From NCBI GenBank assembly GCA_036873135.1, contig JAPTYO010000001.1, positions 44,602,774-44,666,773 of the forward strand: a stretch of 64,000 nt of DNA, in the 5' to 3' direction. Under the pieces are notes generated by a model. That model worked only from the letters and a program-made list of their open reading frames with translations, had not been told where the DNA came from and did no database searches. Within the stretch, counting starts at the first letter, position 1. The number at the start of each line of letters is the position of its first letter. The DNA is from Clarkia xantiana subsp. parviflora. Lineage: Eukaryota > Streptophyta > Magnoliopsida > Myrtales > Onagraceae. The position numbers were made by a program, and so were the translations under genes. Shown here piece after piece: positions 36,901-49,580 of the stretch.

Positions 36901-37683
36901 ATTGTCAATAATCTTTTTCAAACCCAAAATAAAAAATCATGTGAACAAAACCCTAAAGTTGTCCTATATTGTACGCTTCTTCTCCTTCATTCTATCGCAG
37001 CTCCCTTCTACTTCTCACCCACCAGGCCGCCACCACATTAACAGCTGCAATCAGGACCACCTTCAGCTACCTGCCTCCGCCATTAACAACTGCCCCTGCC
37101 ACCTCCGATTCAATTTTGCTGGATCTCCGTTTCGATTTAGGGTTCTTGGTTAAATCTTAAATATAGCCACACTCACCATCTTCAATTGATGGATATTATC
37201 TTCGTCTTTCATGCCCACCATCTTCAATATCTTTTATCTTCTCTTGATTTCACCAGAGCATTCATGACCTCGTAAGCTAGCAGTAACGAATTCAACCACC
37301 ACAATCATGCCTCCGGGCCTGACTCACAAGACGCCGCCGCCCAACTAATCAACAGTCGTTATGCACCACAATCACCCCTTCACTCTGATCGCCTCTCTCC
37401 GTCGATCTGACCGCATCTCTCCTCGCTCCTGACCTTGCATGTTGGATTGTGATCTTGTTGGTGATGATGAAAAGAGTCCAGAGCATCTTGATCGCATGAT
37501 CTTTTAGACGACTTCGTTGACGATAGTGAAGGTAGGCAACCCTTAACTCTTCTGTTGCATTTTAAGAAGAAAAAAAACTATTACTTTGTAGATCTTTTGT
37601 TGCATTTTACCAAAAAGAACTCTTCTACTGAAACAGAAGGCATAATGGGTCGAGAAGATATGAAGCAGCTATATGTATATATA
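36901..37683. other. GC-richer island with short frames, origin unknown
   Basis: Base composition changes sharply here compared with the flanking AT-rich DNA. Short overlapping frames (36902-37153, 36969-37160) are Pro/Thr/Ala or Ser rich without a domain. It may be a captured gene fragment or an old leader. It ends at the LTR boundary at 37684. Confidence 0.3.
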
Positions 37684-38243
37684 TGTTGGATTAAGGGGAC
37701 GTAATACTACGGAATGCTAACGTGTACTAGCAAGAAATCTAATCTACGCAGTGGAATTAGTACACATACATTTTAGCTTTCCTGCCCAAGAACTATGTGG
37801 AGGGAGTTCTGATCCTCCGGTCGGAACCACGTGCAAGTTCTTCGTTAGAAGAATTCCCACGCGATGTAGCTCCACAACAAGACCTCTGATCGATTCTTCA
37901 ACGGAGATGGAACCTCAGACCAGATGTGATGGTGCCGAAATTTAACTAAGGGAAACAAGTATTCTCAATGGAGATCCTAGTTATTATTAATGAGTGAATA
38001 AACCCTAGCAGACACCCCTATATATAGTATTGGTGGAGTTGTCAAAAGGCAACTCCAACCAATGTGGTATAGGGTGGCCGGCCGAATTGCATGTATAAGG
38101 GGGAGGCCCAATTTTGGGCATCCCTTGTTAATTACTAATTGGATTTGGCCAAATTAGCCAAGATTGACAATTACATAATTAACTTAGGTAATTCTCTTAA
38201 TTAACGGGCTCCTATTACGGCGCCACGTCACCATATGCTAACA
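37684..38243 (-). mobile_element. Copia LTR (560 bp), 3' LTR of the second copia copy
   Basis: On the minus strand it begins TGTTAGCATATGG, just after a polypurine tract (GAGTGGGAGC at 38244-38253), and ends CCTTAATCCAACA. A promoter-like ACTATATATAGGGG lies at about 38016-38029. The element body follows on the right. No matching 5' LTR was found at the right end. Confidence 0.7.
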
Positions 38244-41200
38244 GCTCCCACTCGCTGGAATGGGAGGGTGCTCGTTAATCTATACGGTTACGTAATAGTA
38301 TCAACATCTCAGTCTTCGTCTCCGTCTCCGAATATTTCATACGAGGCTTGCCGTGCGACCGGCGGATACGACGGGCATCGTGCTACTCATCTGTTAGGAG
38401 TATTGTAGCGCCCGCAGAACGTTGATTCCCTTTCATGAACCAAACCTGTTTGAAATAAAACTATGTACCGCACTGTATCCTTGGTCAACTGTTAATTCTC
38501 CAATTGCCCAGTTTTCCACAAAGGAATACTTCTCCAGGGCATCCGTACAAGTGTTCACAACCTTTAACTAATATCCGGTTGGCGGCCACCTAGTGAACAC
38601 GAGAGTCGGTGAATTAAAGGTGAACTTGACCATCCCCATCGTTTATACCCTTAGTCTGACTCAACTGGTTTCCAAGACGTGATCACTTGGTCGTTTTCTT
38701 TGGCACTACGGTCGTACGCTGGGAAGCGAGCATTGGGCCAGACCTTAGGTATAAGTTCTGAGTCCATGAGGATACTTTGGATGCCTCTTCATAAGACATC
38801 CGGGATCAATCACACGCTCTAGGTGAAGAAGTATGCGCCCTTTGAATCACAAGGATTCTAGCTAGCACAACCGAGCATGGCCCCGTGGTCGTATATGGCA
38901 CGCGCAGTATGAAGCACGTGTCGATAGTACACCTGGTAAATCCAGGGATGGGATATGTCAATAATGCTATCGTAGAATCTTTCATCTGGCCTTGAATGTG
39001 ATATAGTGATGGACAAAGTCCAACTCGGCGATTTACAAAACGAAGATTAAGTCAGGCTGTTAAGCGTGACAATGTTATAGTTTTGCTTAATTAGGTTTAC
39101 CCCCCTGATTCTTAGCCAATCTTGTTATGGTAGAGGTCCCTCTCTCCTTACAAGATGACCGTGCATGTGTGACGAGGCAAGGTTCACATTTCGACATAAT
39201 TTTGGTGGAAGAATTTTTTTTACTTCTTCATACGACTTAATTTATAGACCGTAAAATCTGATGTTGTTAATCATTATGACGTCGATAAATCATAAACTCA
39301 AATTGTAATTCTTTTATTCAATTGAAACATAATTTCAAATGTCAAAATGTTATCACTTTTACAAGACACACAGTTTAAACCCTACGTAATCCAAGCAGTT
39401 TTACGTGCTTTTAAAAAAATTCCCTACGTAACGGCTTAGTTAAAGTGTCTGCGACCACATTATCTGTAGGCAAGTATTCTAAAGCGATTATGTTGTCTTC
39501 CAGAACCGACCTAGCATAATTGTATTTTACATCAATGTGTTTAGTCCTACTATGGTACTTTGGATTCTTAACTGCCGCAATGGCCGCCTGACTGTCGGAG
39601 TACACCTTCACAGGTTTACTCTTCTTGTCGGTGCCAATTAATGCAGTAAGAAGCCCTTTCAGCCAGACCGCTTCTTGTGCGTTTTTGGAGAGGGCAACGA
39701 ATTCTGATTCAATAGTGGAAAGCGCGACACAAGATTGCTTCTTGCTTACCCATGATATGGCAGCATTAGCAAGGAGGAAAGCTCCTCCTGTGGTGGACTT
39801 ACGATCATCCGGATCGCCACCGTGGTCGGCGTCACTATAACCGGTCAATTCGAGCCGATCGCCCTCATAGCACAGAACGTATTCGGCAGTACCTTTCAGA
39901 TATCTGATAATTCGTTTTACGGCCTTTATATGTTGATAACTAGGATCTGATTGGAATCTTGCTACTAGGCCCACAGCGTAACAGATGTCTGGCCGAGTAC
40001 AGAGCATGACGTACATTAGACTCCCTACCATGCTCAGATACTCTGCATTCTTCATCTATTCACGCTCCTGCTGGTTTTTCGGGTCATCACGCTTCGATAG
40101 CGCACCCGAACACAACCGGCGTATCCACGGGTTTAGCATCCAGCATTCTGAATCTTTTCAACAGTTTGTTGATATATGATTCCTGAGATAGACATAATCT
40201 CCGGGCGGCACGATCTCGGGCAATTTTGATTCTTAAGATGTACGTGGCCTCTCCCATGTCTTTCATCTCGAATGCTGATGCTAACCAGGACTTTGATTTA
40301 TTCATGAAACTCATACCGTTCGCTGCAATGAGTATATCATCCACGTATAGTGTTATGATGACATACTTAGACCCGGAGGTCTTAGTGTATACGCAGGGAT
40401 CCTTGTGAAGATTCACGAATCCGTTTCCAACGATTTCCTCGTGGAATCTGCGATACCATTACCGAGACGATTGTTTAAGACCGTATATAGGTCTTTGAAG
40501 TTTGCAAACTTTGCGTTCTTTGCCAGGAGTAATGAAACTCTCTGGCTGCTCCATATAGATCTCTTTCTCCAGTTTTACTTGGAGAGGTTTGGTCTTAATG
40601 TCCATTTGATGCATGCTCGAGTTCGAGACTTGCAGTCATGGGCAAGGACGGCCCTGACTATGGTGTAACGCATAGTCGGTGAGTCCGTCTTTATCAAAGT
40701 TCATTCCGTGAATTTGGGTATATCCTTTCGCAATTATTCGAGTTTTGCACCACTCGAAGTTTCCATCAGAAGTGAATTCTAAGATTTCACTTTCTAGTTC
40801 TGTGGTTAACAGATAAATCAATTAAAGACTAAAAACGAATTAGTTCTTATTTAGGCAATTTCATCCTCCATTGTTTTCCTCCATTCCCTCTTTTTGAGGT
40901 CCTTCCTTTGCTTGATGAACCGTTACTGGTTCAAGAATGAATACCAAGATGTGTAACACATCTTATTTGATGGGACACTTCTCGAGAGAAATTCGTTGCC
41001 TTTGACTATGTCTAGGCACGTTAATCCCATGTTTTAGTCTGATTGTTACTCCCACTCGGAATAATGCTTCTTATCGGGGCATTACTCCCACTGGGAACAA
41101 TGGTGGTGGTTGAACTTACTTGGAATATCCTCTTGGTCTCGGGTTTTTACCTCCGAGATGTATTCCTCGATCACTAGGATCTGGAACCAAGTTGGTTATT

Positions 41201-43422
41201 CCACTCCCACTAGGAAAAATGGGTAGTTGAAATAGTACATTATCATGATTATCAGGTCCGACTTGATTCGCATTTTGAAATTTAGTGATGATTAGGTGTG
41301 AGGGGGAGTGAGCCCTCTCACTGGATTTATTATGAAGACGTTTCCATCATCATTTACCAAATCAATCACTTATGCTATATCAATTCTCTCACTCGATGTA
41401 AGTGGGACCTGATAATCTCCATCAACCATCTGTTAACTCAATCAGTACTAGCTTGTTTCGTTTTGCACAACGTTGGAAATTCATCATCAAACCTTTATAA
41501 TGTGCCATGTTTGACCACGAAACCATTGTTTCAAGCTAATTTTAAAACTCGTATTCTTCGAGAGTAGTGCGTACTCTTAATAAATACTCGTTTTAATGCG
41601 TAAATTAACGCGTCTTTGTGATAAGGTTTTACCTGAATCATTCATTAGCTTTTATGGTAACATGTTAACTGATTTTGTCAGAACATAGTGTTTTACATTA
41701 ATGTGAGTTAAATTAATCTCCTCCCGCAGGAACAATTATTGTGCAACTCTAACATTATGTAATTCTGAACTATGTTTCTTGAAGTGTTTAATGAATGCTT
41801 TTAGCCAAACTCTTCTTTCAAGGCTAATGCTGGGAGAGTCGTTTTAACGACTACTTCTTTTCGTTTATTTAACTCATACATAGATTTATTTATCTTATGG
41901 ACCATGCATTTAAGCTGTCGCTTTTAATGCCATGGTTGATATTCTAATTAGATTGTAGTAGCTGGAAGGCTTACATAAAATCTAAGTAGTTATCAATGAG
42001 TTATATCTGAAGAATTACAAACGAAAATTCCACATTTATAAAATACTTGATTATTAAATTCGTATTCTAAAACGATGTGTCCCGTTTTTCGAGGTGACAT
42101 GCGTCTCGCGCATACCCGGTTAAAATCCATGGTTTTGAGAATCGTTTTAGTCTCCAAATTTAAAAGCAAGATCGGTTTTAAACATGCACATTATTTGGGA
42201 TACAAACTATAATGGAGTACTTTAACAAATAAGGATGCTTGAGCAATGTGTTGAATAGCGTGAATAGGATAAAAACGAACGATGATAAATTCAATACTCA
42301 ATTCAAGTATTAGTAAATACTCGGAAAATAATGTGTTCCACCAAGAAACTTATTTAAGAGTATTTTCAAACAGAAATAAAAGTATAAGTTTTAGCAAATC
42401 TAAAGATAAAGAATCTCTCATTCCATCTTTATTTTTCTGGGGCATCCTCGATCAGGTCGTTGCTTCTGTTTCTCGGTTCTGTAATTCAAAAGAAAATGAA
42501 TTACTCTCGAGTGATTAGAAGCAAAAGAGAATGAATGATTTTCATAATCTTTTCTATTTACGTACCTTAGGAGGATTAGTGCAAGCTTTAGCCAGGTGTC
42601 TTTTCACGCCACACCTGAAACACGTTCGAGTTTCCTCTTTACGTGTCTGCTTTGCTTGTTTTTTCTTACCACCAGATTGTTTGTGTTTAAACTTCTTCTG
42701 GGATTTGTTCGCCACAAACTTCTCAGTTTTGTTCTGAGAGCTTTTTTCCTTTCTTTTGCGCTTCCCCTTTTGTTCGGTTGGAGCGGAGGATGCAATATGC
42801 ATTTCAGATCTAGACTTTCAGCCTTGAGTCTATCTTCCTCCAGCTCAATATGAACTTGTACCTTCTCGAGAGTATCGAGATGGGTAGCATGGGTAAGGCT
42901 CATTTTCATGATATTCCAAGAGTCGGGTAAAGAGCGGATCATGTAGTTGATTTGTTGTTCCTCAGACAGGTTTTCACCTGCTTCCTTGAGCTCAACGATC
43001 AAGTTACACATATGCATAATATGATATTTTATCGTATGTTTGAGATTCTTCTTACAGGTGTCAAGAGCGATGTTTAACGCTCTCTTTTGGGCAATGGTGT
43101 AGACACCAAATGTTGCCTTAAGACCATCCCATATGTCCTTCTGAGAACCATCCACGGCAGCCGCAACTCAGATTTATTTCTCAATCTCGCTCAAATTCAT
43201 CCACAACTCGATTCCCAACTAAGGATGACATGCTCAGCAGATTCGCACATATCCTCAACGTCCGACATGGTCTCGACGAGATCGGTGATCTTAGAGAGGT
43301 GATTGTCGAAGTTAGAGAAAATGGGCAACATTTCTTCCTGGTTGTCCTTAGAGATTTGAGAAGCTTGAGGATCTGCTATGCGTCGCCTGCCTCGCCGCCA
43401 TGCCTCGCTGCCATGCCTCGCT
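38244..43422 (-). pseudogene. Decayed Ty1/copia retrotransposon body (gag, RT, RNase H)
   Basis: Minus strand. RNase H at 40055-39411 is nearly intact: YLSMVGSLMYVMLCTRPDI, YSDADHGGDPDDRKSTTG, LSTIESEFVALS, HSRTKHIDVKY, ending VADTLTKPLR. Reverse transcriptase at 40416-40087 retains ITLYVDDILIAANG, with earlier pieces to 40821 (IIAKGYTQIHGMNFD). Gag lies at 43155-42554: GSQKDIWDGLKATFGVYTI, then in another frame the CCHC zinc knuckle CFRCGVKRHLAKAC at about 42640-42600. Several frameshifts and stops separate these pieces. The 1.7 kb between RT and gag (40822-42550) shows no recognisable integrase. About 1.1 kb of 3' non-coding DNA lies between RNase H and the LTR. The copy cannot move on its own. 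Confidence 0.8.
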
Positions 43423-44043
43423 TAGGGGTGAGCAAAACCCGATTGGAACCGGAATCGGAACTAGAACCAGACTATTGGGTAGATTCCGAGAATACATTTC
43501 TAAAAATAGGGTAGGTTCCGGGTAATTAACTTCAATACCCTATTAGACCGGTTCCGATTCCGGAATAAGTTCTTAGAACAAGAATCGGAACCGGAACCGA
43601 TTATATATATGTAAATTAATCAATTGCCACGCTCTTGAGCCCGTGAAGATTTTCTAATTAACATCAGGTTGCGGCACTTTTATCTTAAAACCCAGGTATA
43701 TGTTTTTTAATCATAGCCCGTTACGAATGAGTCAATCGGCCACGGGCATGAATTCGAAGGATTTGAGTTTATATGCATGTAGATTATAATTTGTATCATG
43801 GAGTTTGAAATTTGAATGCATGCAATCCATGGAGAATATTATTATTATTTTTTAACTTAACTAAGTCGGTTCCTAATGGGTACCCAGAATCAGTTGTTTT
43901 CAATTGGTGCGGTTTCGGTTCCGGTTCCACATGTTACAGGGTAGGTTCTGGGTTGTAAAATTTAGGAACCGATATGTACAGGGTAGGTTCCGGGAACACT
44001 CAAAATCACAGGGTACCCGGAACCGCTCACCCCTAGCCTCGCT
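43415..44043. mobile_element. Non-autonomous hAT element nested in the copia copy
   Basis: The 613-bp element 43423-44035 starts TAGGGGTGAGC and ends GCTCACCCCTA, with an 8-bp duplication GCCTCGCT at 43415-43422 and 44036-44043. Inside are many GGTTCCGG / CCGGAACC words. An 8-bp duplication and this terminus are typical of hAT elements. It interrupts the gag leader of the minus-strand copia copy and so is younger than it. Confidence 0.85.
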
Positions 44044-44430
44044 GCCATGCCTCACCGCCAGCCTTGAGCGTGGATCTGGACATTGGAGGCTTAGAGAGCT
44101 TGGATCTGAACATTGAAGGTTCAGAGTGCTTGGATCTGAACATAGAAGCTGGACTGGACTGGTGAAAGCAATGAAGAGGCAAGCTTCCCCCTTGTTCATC
44201 AAAAACAACAACCAACATAAGATGCACGCTTCCTTGTTTATTCATTCATTTAATAACTTTGTGTCTGAGTGAGGGAGAAGAAGAGTGTGAGAACTAAGAC
44301 ATCTCTGAAGACGATCTCTATATACAGCGGTCGGACCCGGTTCGAACCAGGTCGGACCGGGTGAACCGGAAACCGGACCCCTCACCAGTTCGGTGTCCGA
44401 TCTGGTTCTGATAACACTAGTTCAAACTTA
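44044..44430 (-). mobile_element. Probable 5' leader of the second copia copy
   Basis: The sequence continues the leader interrupted by the hAT insertion. On the minus strand, TGTTATCAGAACCAG near 44420-44406 resembles a tRNA-Met primer-binding site with two mismatches. No LTR related to 37684-38243 lies beyond it, so the 5' LTR is lost or replaced. Confidence 0.4.
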
Positions 44431-44518
44431 TGGTACTGCATATTGTAATAAAATAAAAAATAAATGAATTATTACCATTTCTTACGCTGAGTGCGAGTAA
44501 GATATCATGGTAATATAA

Positions 44519-45370
44519 TAAAAACAAGGGTTAAGAACACAATAGGGGCCTGAATGTTTGCACATGTTGCCAAAAGGGGTCTGAATTGAAAAAACATATT
44601 ATTAAGGGCCTGAATTTTGAGTTTTGTGTATAAGTGAGGTCACCGTCTATTTTTTCTGTTAAAAGTGACGGAAAGTGGTCACATGCTAGCATGTGACCGA
44701 AAATAATTTGAAAACCCGAAAATTCCCTTTGACCAAAGTGTGTCCCTCACATGTTTGACCTAAAAAGACGAAAATACCTTTTAAGCCACCACAGCTTCAG
44801 CGACCACCACCACCCGGCTCCGGCGACCACCACCCATCTCTGGCGACCACCACCCCAACTCCGACGACCACCACCCAGCTTCGGCGACAACCACCCCAGC
44901 TCCGGCCACCCAAAAAAGCTCCGATCGGAGCCTTTTGGCTCCGATTCGGGGCCACGGAGCTCCAATCGGAGCTTTTTTGGGTCGCCGGAGGGGGGTGGTG
45001 GTCGCCGGAGCTGGGGTGGTGGTCGCCGGAGCTGGGGTGTGGTCGCCGGAGCTGGAGTGGTGGTCGCCGGAGCTGGGGTGGTGGTCGGTGGCGGTGGCCG
45101 TGGTGGCCTTAGGGCATAATTAGTGTGCAGGGGTATTTTAGACATTTCACATTTCATTAATTAAACTGATAAATTGTATAATAATTGTAAAAGGGTAATT
45201 CTGTCATTTCACGTGTTTCTGTTACATTTAACAGCAAATTTGGACGGAAACTCGATTATCAACAAAACTCAAAATTCAGACCCTTAATAATACGTTTTTT
45301 TCAATCCAGACCCCTTTTGGAAACATGGGCAAAATTCAGGCCCCTATTGTGTTCTTAACCCTAAAAACAA
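44519..45370. mobile_element. Long Mutator-like foldback element B, 9-bp TSD
   Basis: The element 44528-45361 (834 bp) lies between perfect copies of TAAAAACAA (44519-44527 and 45362-45370). Its ends GGGTTAAGAACACAATAGG / CCTATTGTGTTCTTAACCC match element A. The GC-rich core (about 44785-45110) has AGCTCCGGCCACC-type units and GCTCCGATCGGAGC palindromes flanked by complementary arrays. No transposase. Frames on both strands (44747-45157, 44751-45119) arise from the palindromic repeats. Confidence 0.88.
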
Positions 45371-45424
45371 TGGAAATATTTGGAAATTAAAAGCAAATGT
45401 GTTTTTGATAAAACCTATCAATTC

Positions 45425-46091
45425 TTATCCTCCATCTATTACTAATCTCTATTAATTATTTAAGTTCTCCGTCCATGAATTTTCATCTCCGTCATTTTCT
45501 ATATATGTCTTCTAATATTCTTATTGGTTTTGTTCATTTCACTGCTAAAATGATTTGTAATCTCATCTTTCGGTGACATCGATCTAAAAAATCATCACAA
45601 TGTCGAATGAAAATTTGTTCTTCGAGCAGAATACTAGGACTAAGATCCCTTCAATAGGTCTCGGCACCCGGAATGTAATTCACACCTCATTCACGGCAAC
45701 ATCGTGGTGATCTTTAAGGAATTCTTTTTACAGTGTACTCGAAAGATGATATTTTTATTTTATATTAATTTATGTTGATTTGGCAAAAAAAAATTATATT
45801 GATTAAACTGTAGATTGGCTACACTAACTTGATTGTGCTAGATAGTATGGCAACGAGAATGAGATATATTTTTGTGTAGATAGATTTTTTTTTCCTGAAT
45901 ATTTTTGTGCATTACATTTCACTCGATAAATAAAACGTAAATAATATAAAAAACATCGGTGGAAAAACAACCAAATTAAATCATTTTTTTTATAATCTAT
46001 AATCTATCATCTATATAATTAATACATAACATAAACGCAAACAACATTTACAGAAATATCAACCCTGCGCAACGCGCGGGCAAATACCTAG
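45425..46091 (+). mobile_element. Helitron (3' end certain, 5' end approximate)
   Basis: The 3' end is a GC hairpin, CCCTGCGCAACGCGCGGG (46063-46080), followed eleven bases later by CTAG (46088-46091) and then T. A hairpin plus CTRR before a T target is the Helitron signature. The interior has no Rep/helicase frame, so it is non-autonomous. Its 5' part shares words with 11085-11150. Confidence 0.6.
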
Positions 46092-46156
46092 TATATAGAT
46101 ATTTCACTAATCATACTCATTAATCAACACATTTATATTAATTATCCGGGCATCAT

Positions 46157-46750
46157 ACTAAGGGGGCGTTTGGATCGATGTGAGATTATTTGAAATGTGA
46201 GATTACTTGTAATGTTCTAGCACAACGTGTTGGTTCGTAATCAACAATGTGATATACAATGTAATGTTAGATTACAGTGTTTGGTTGTGCTGTATGTAAT
46301 GTCAGATTACAGTGTTTGGTATGGTTTGTAATGCTATTTACTTATTATTATAATATTTATCTATTTGAAAATATATTATATCTAAAAATGACAAATTTAA
46401 ACATGGATTTATTATGAAAATAAGTAACTTGCTCCCTAAACTTTATGTTTTAGATTTAAACATCAAATTTGAAAATATTAAAGCTAAGTTTTCATTCTTA
46501 CTTGCTATTATAATTTTATTAATTTAAACTTATTATACAATATGCAATAACAATTTCATTAAAAAAAACGCAAAAAAATTTCATATTATACTCACATTAT
46601 AGCATTTTTTTTAACAAAGGAGTAATGAAATGAACCAGAGATAAATATAATATGACATCATTGAATAATTAAGTAGAAAGAAAAACTATCTTTATATACC
46701 AATATAAAAAGTGAGGGTTGTCCTCACCCCCAATAGGTAACTTTTGAAAA

Positions 46751-46753
<3 letters not shown>
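46157..46753. other. AT-rich DNA with one transposon-like terminus
   Basis: GGGGGCGTTTGG at 46162 resembles the end of many plant MITEs and is followed by repeated GATTACAGTGTTTGGT words (46270-46322). No complementary right end was located. Confidence 0.3.

Positions 46754-46802
<49 letters not shown>
46754..46802. repeat. (ATT)n microsatellite
   Basis: About sixteen uninterrupted TTA units; likely length-polymorphic. Confidence 0.95.
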
Positions 46803-46804
<2 letters not shown>

Positions 46805-48180
46805 ATATTTAGTTCCCATAATTTTATAAAATTAATGATTTAGTCATTATTATCATTTTGTTACATTTTGTTATTTTTATTTTTTATGATCTTAATTGAC
46901 AGGTCACCGTAGTTATTATTAACTTCTCAATCAAGTATATTTATCAATTAGAGTCAACCTTAACATATCATATACATTCAATATGTGCAAATGTCGGGTG
47001 CATGCATTTTTCCATCACCGTATCACAGATTTGGGGATGTTCCGACTGTTGACATTTTTGTATCATATAAATCAGTCACTTGCCAACTCATATAACATAT
47101 CAAAATATGGATCAAACGTGGTTCTTGAAGTTTGACTTTACATATAATATGTTACTCAATGTTCAATGCTTATTGACTCGAACTATTGATTTAGTTCTTG
47201 TGTTTGTAAATTCAATCATATTAGGTATATCCTAATTAGTAGTTGAATAAATATTTAAGGTGAATTCAAGTATAAACTTCATACATTAGTGATTTAAAAA
47301 TTGATGATTTAGTCTCTACTATATTTGAGGATTACTAAAAATTTCATTAGTTAAATTGCATTAATTTTTTTTTGCTTAGGTCGCTTAACTTACACGTTAC
47401 ATTAATTATCATTAACTTCTTAATGCATTATATCTATTGATTTGAGTCCCCAAAGTATGATATGTAACCATGTTGTGCAAACTTCGATTACATGTTGAGA
47501 TTTTTTCTGCAAACTTCAAGTACTTGTCAAATCATATAAATTGCCAAATACGGGTCAACCACGGCTCTTGAATTTTGAGCTTTTACGGATAACAGGTTAC
47601 TCATCGTCCAACATTTAGGGTCTCGAACTATTAATTTAGTTATTATGTATGTCAATTTAATCAAATTGGGTACAACGTAATAAGTATATAAATAAGTAAT
47701 TGACGTAAAGTCAAGTATAAACTTTAGATTTTACTGAATTGAATTTTCCTTTAGCGTTAAATTAATTTTTGTTGGTATTATTGTATAAAATTGCATGGAA
47801 AGTGTATAGTTACGTCTGTATAGGCCAAACTGCTCCACCGATGACTCTAAGTGGTTAAGTACGGTTTACATTCTTCACTCCTCAAGTTGATGAGTTAGAT
47901 ACAACTTTGTCGTTAAGAACTCACGCGATCCAACTCATTATTATTTCTTACTGTAAATATATATACATGTAAGGCTAATTTAGTACCGTAATCGAAAATA
48001 ATAGTTAATTTTGTACCTAATTATCATATTCTACTTTTTCTGTCTTGAATTGCATTATGTCGTTCTTCTCTATCACACAGATTCAGTTCTCGCAACCCCT
48101 CAACTTGCACATGTATTAATTAAATATCGTATTAGAAAACTTAAGATAAATTATGTATACTTGAAACTTAGACGATCGAT
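46803..48180. other. AT-rich intergenic DNA
   Basis: No gene seen. Two similar stretches (about 47140-47300 and 47590-47720, sharing AACTATTGATTTAGTT-type words) suggest an old internal duplication. Confidence 0.35.
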
Positions 48181-48209
48181 ACGCGTGCAACGCACGCGTT
48201 AATAACTAG
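48181..48209 (+). mobile_element. Helitron 3' terminus
   Basis: A perfect hairpin, ACGCGTGC-AAC-GCACGCGT (48181-48199), is followed by TAATAA and CTAG (48206-48209), then T. The start of the element upstream could not be fixed. Confidence 0.6.
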
Positions 48210-48629
48210 TTGTTGTAAATAAGATTAAAATCATTACAGTCTCAGCTCTTAATTATGGTGGAGATACAACTATTTATATACTGTTAATTGTTTTCTACAT
48301 ACCACAATTTATATTATTCCAATTTCCAACTCTTCACTTAAATAAATTGTATATTATATTTTAAAAAAAAATAGTAAAAAAATTCATAAATTTATTAAAA
48401 ATTAAGAAAAAGATTTAAATCATTATATGCATAAAATAAATAAAAACTGGAAAAGTATATTTTTATTAAAAGAAAAAACTAATATGTAGAGATTTATATC
48501 TATTAAAATATATATATCATATTTTATTTATTTATATGTTTTCCATTTTTAAATAGTTGTATTATTTTTGTTATTAAATTATTTTTAATTAAACATCGGA
48601 CAGTTTATGATTTAGGAATTTGAACGTTA

Positions 48630-49460
48630 CTTACGACATGTTTGGTTCAAGGATTTGGAACAGGAATTGGGTAATCTTATGATGTTGTTTGGTTCTTAAA
48701 TTATGTGGAATAAGCATTCCTAATTCCCAATTTTGAGGGAATACTTAATCCTAGCCTAACCCCTAGGATTAAGTATTCTAAGTTTCCTATAATTAAAATA
48801 AATAAATAAAAATACTATTTTAGTCCTAATTTATTTATATAGCCCTAATTTATTTATTTACAGCATATCACACTTCTAATTATATTTTTTCTAGTTATTT
48901 ACGTACATAATTTAATTTTCCAAATATTTTACAACATGTATCTTACAATTTGTTTCGTCGTTTACGTACATAATCTGTTTTTTTACATAATATGTTTGTT
49001 ATTTCACATAATCTTTTTTTTTTGGGTACATAATTTGATTATACAACATGTTTCTTGTCTATTATATATATCATATAATATATTATATCATGTAGGTAAA
49101 TCTAATTAAAAATAATCATATTTCAATTTAATTAAGAATAATAATTTAACATGTTACTTTTTCATTACAATATATTCTATTAGTTGTAGTGAATTTTACG
49201 ATATCTCAAAAAATTATTTAAAAAAATGATTGTTTTTGTAAAAATATAATCATTTATAAAAAAAAAAAAAATCGTTTAATGATATGTGATTTGACTTTTT
49301 TCATGTTTAATATTGTAATTTAATTAATACAAATATTAAAAGGTATATATGTCAATTAGGACCTATTCTATTTATTTACGTATAGCATTTTATCAACCAA
49401 ACATTGAATTTATATTCAGCATTCCTTATTCATCACGTCAACCAAACAACTTCATATTAA
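48630..49460. mobile_element. Possible TIR transposon with TGTTTGGTT termini
   Basis: ATGTTGTTTGGTTCTT with GGAATAAGCATTCCT (48680-48722) is matched in inverse by AGCATTCCTTATTC and GTCAACCAAACAACTTCAT (49419-49455). The interior is AT-rich and non-coding. The ends and target duplication are not clear. Confidence 0.3.
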
Positions 49461-49580
49461 CATTACATCCCTAAACTCTATTAAGATCAATTCTCTCAAT
49501 ACTCATAAACGATTAAGAATGAAAACAATAAAGAAAAAATGATTTTAGGTGGTTCAGTCAATTCGACCTCTGTCCATGGA

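Noticed and set aside
39625..40668. Plus-strand frames opposite the second copia copy
   Set aside because: Antisense shadows of RNase H and reverse transcriptase.
44528..45361. Possible CRISPR-like or satellite array in the GC-rich repeats
   Set aside because: The units are inverted about a centre and flanked by a 9-bp target duplication in plant DNA, so a foldback transposon explains them.
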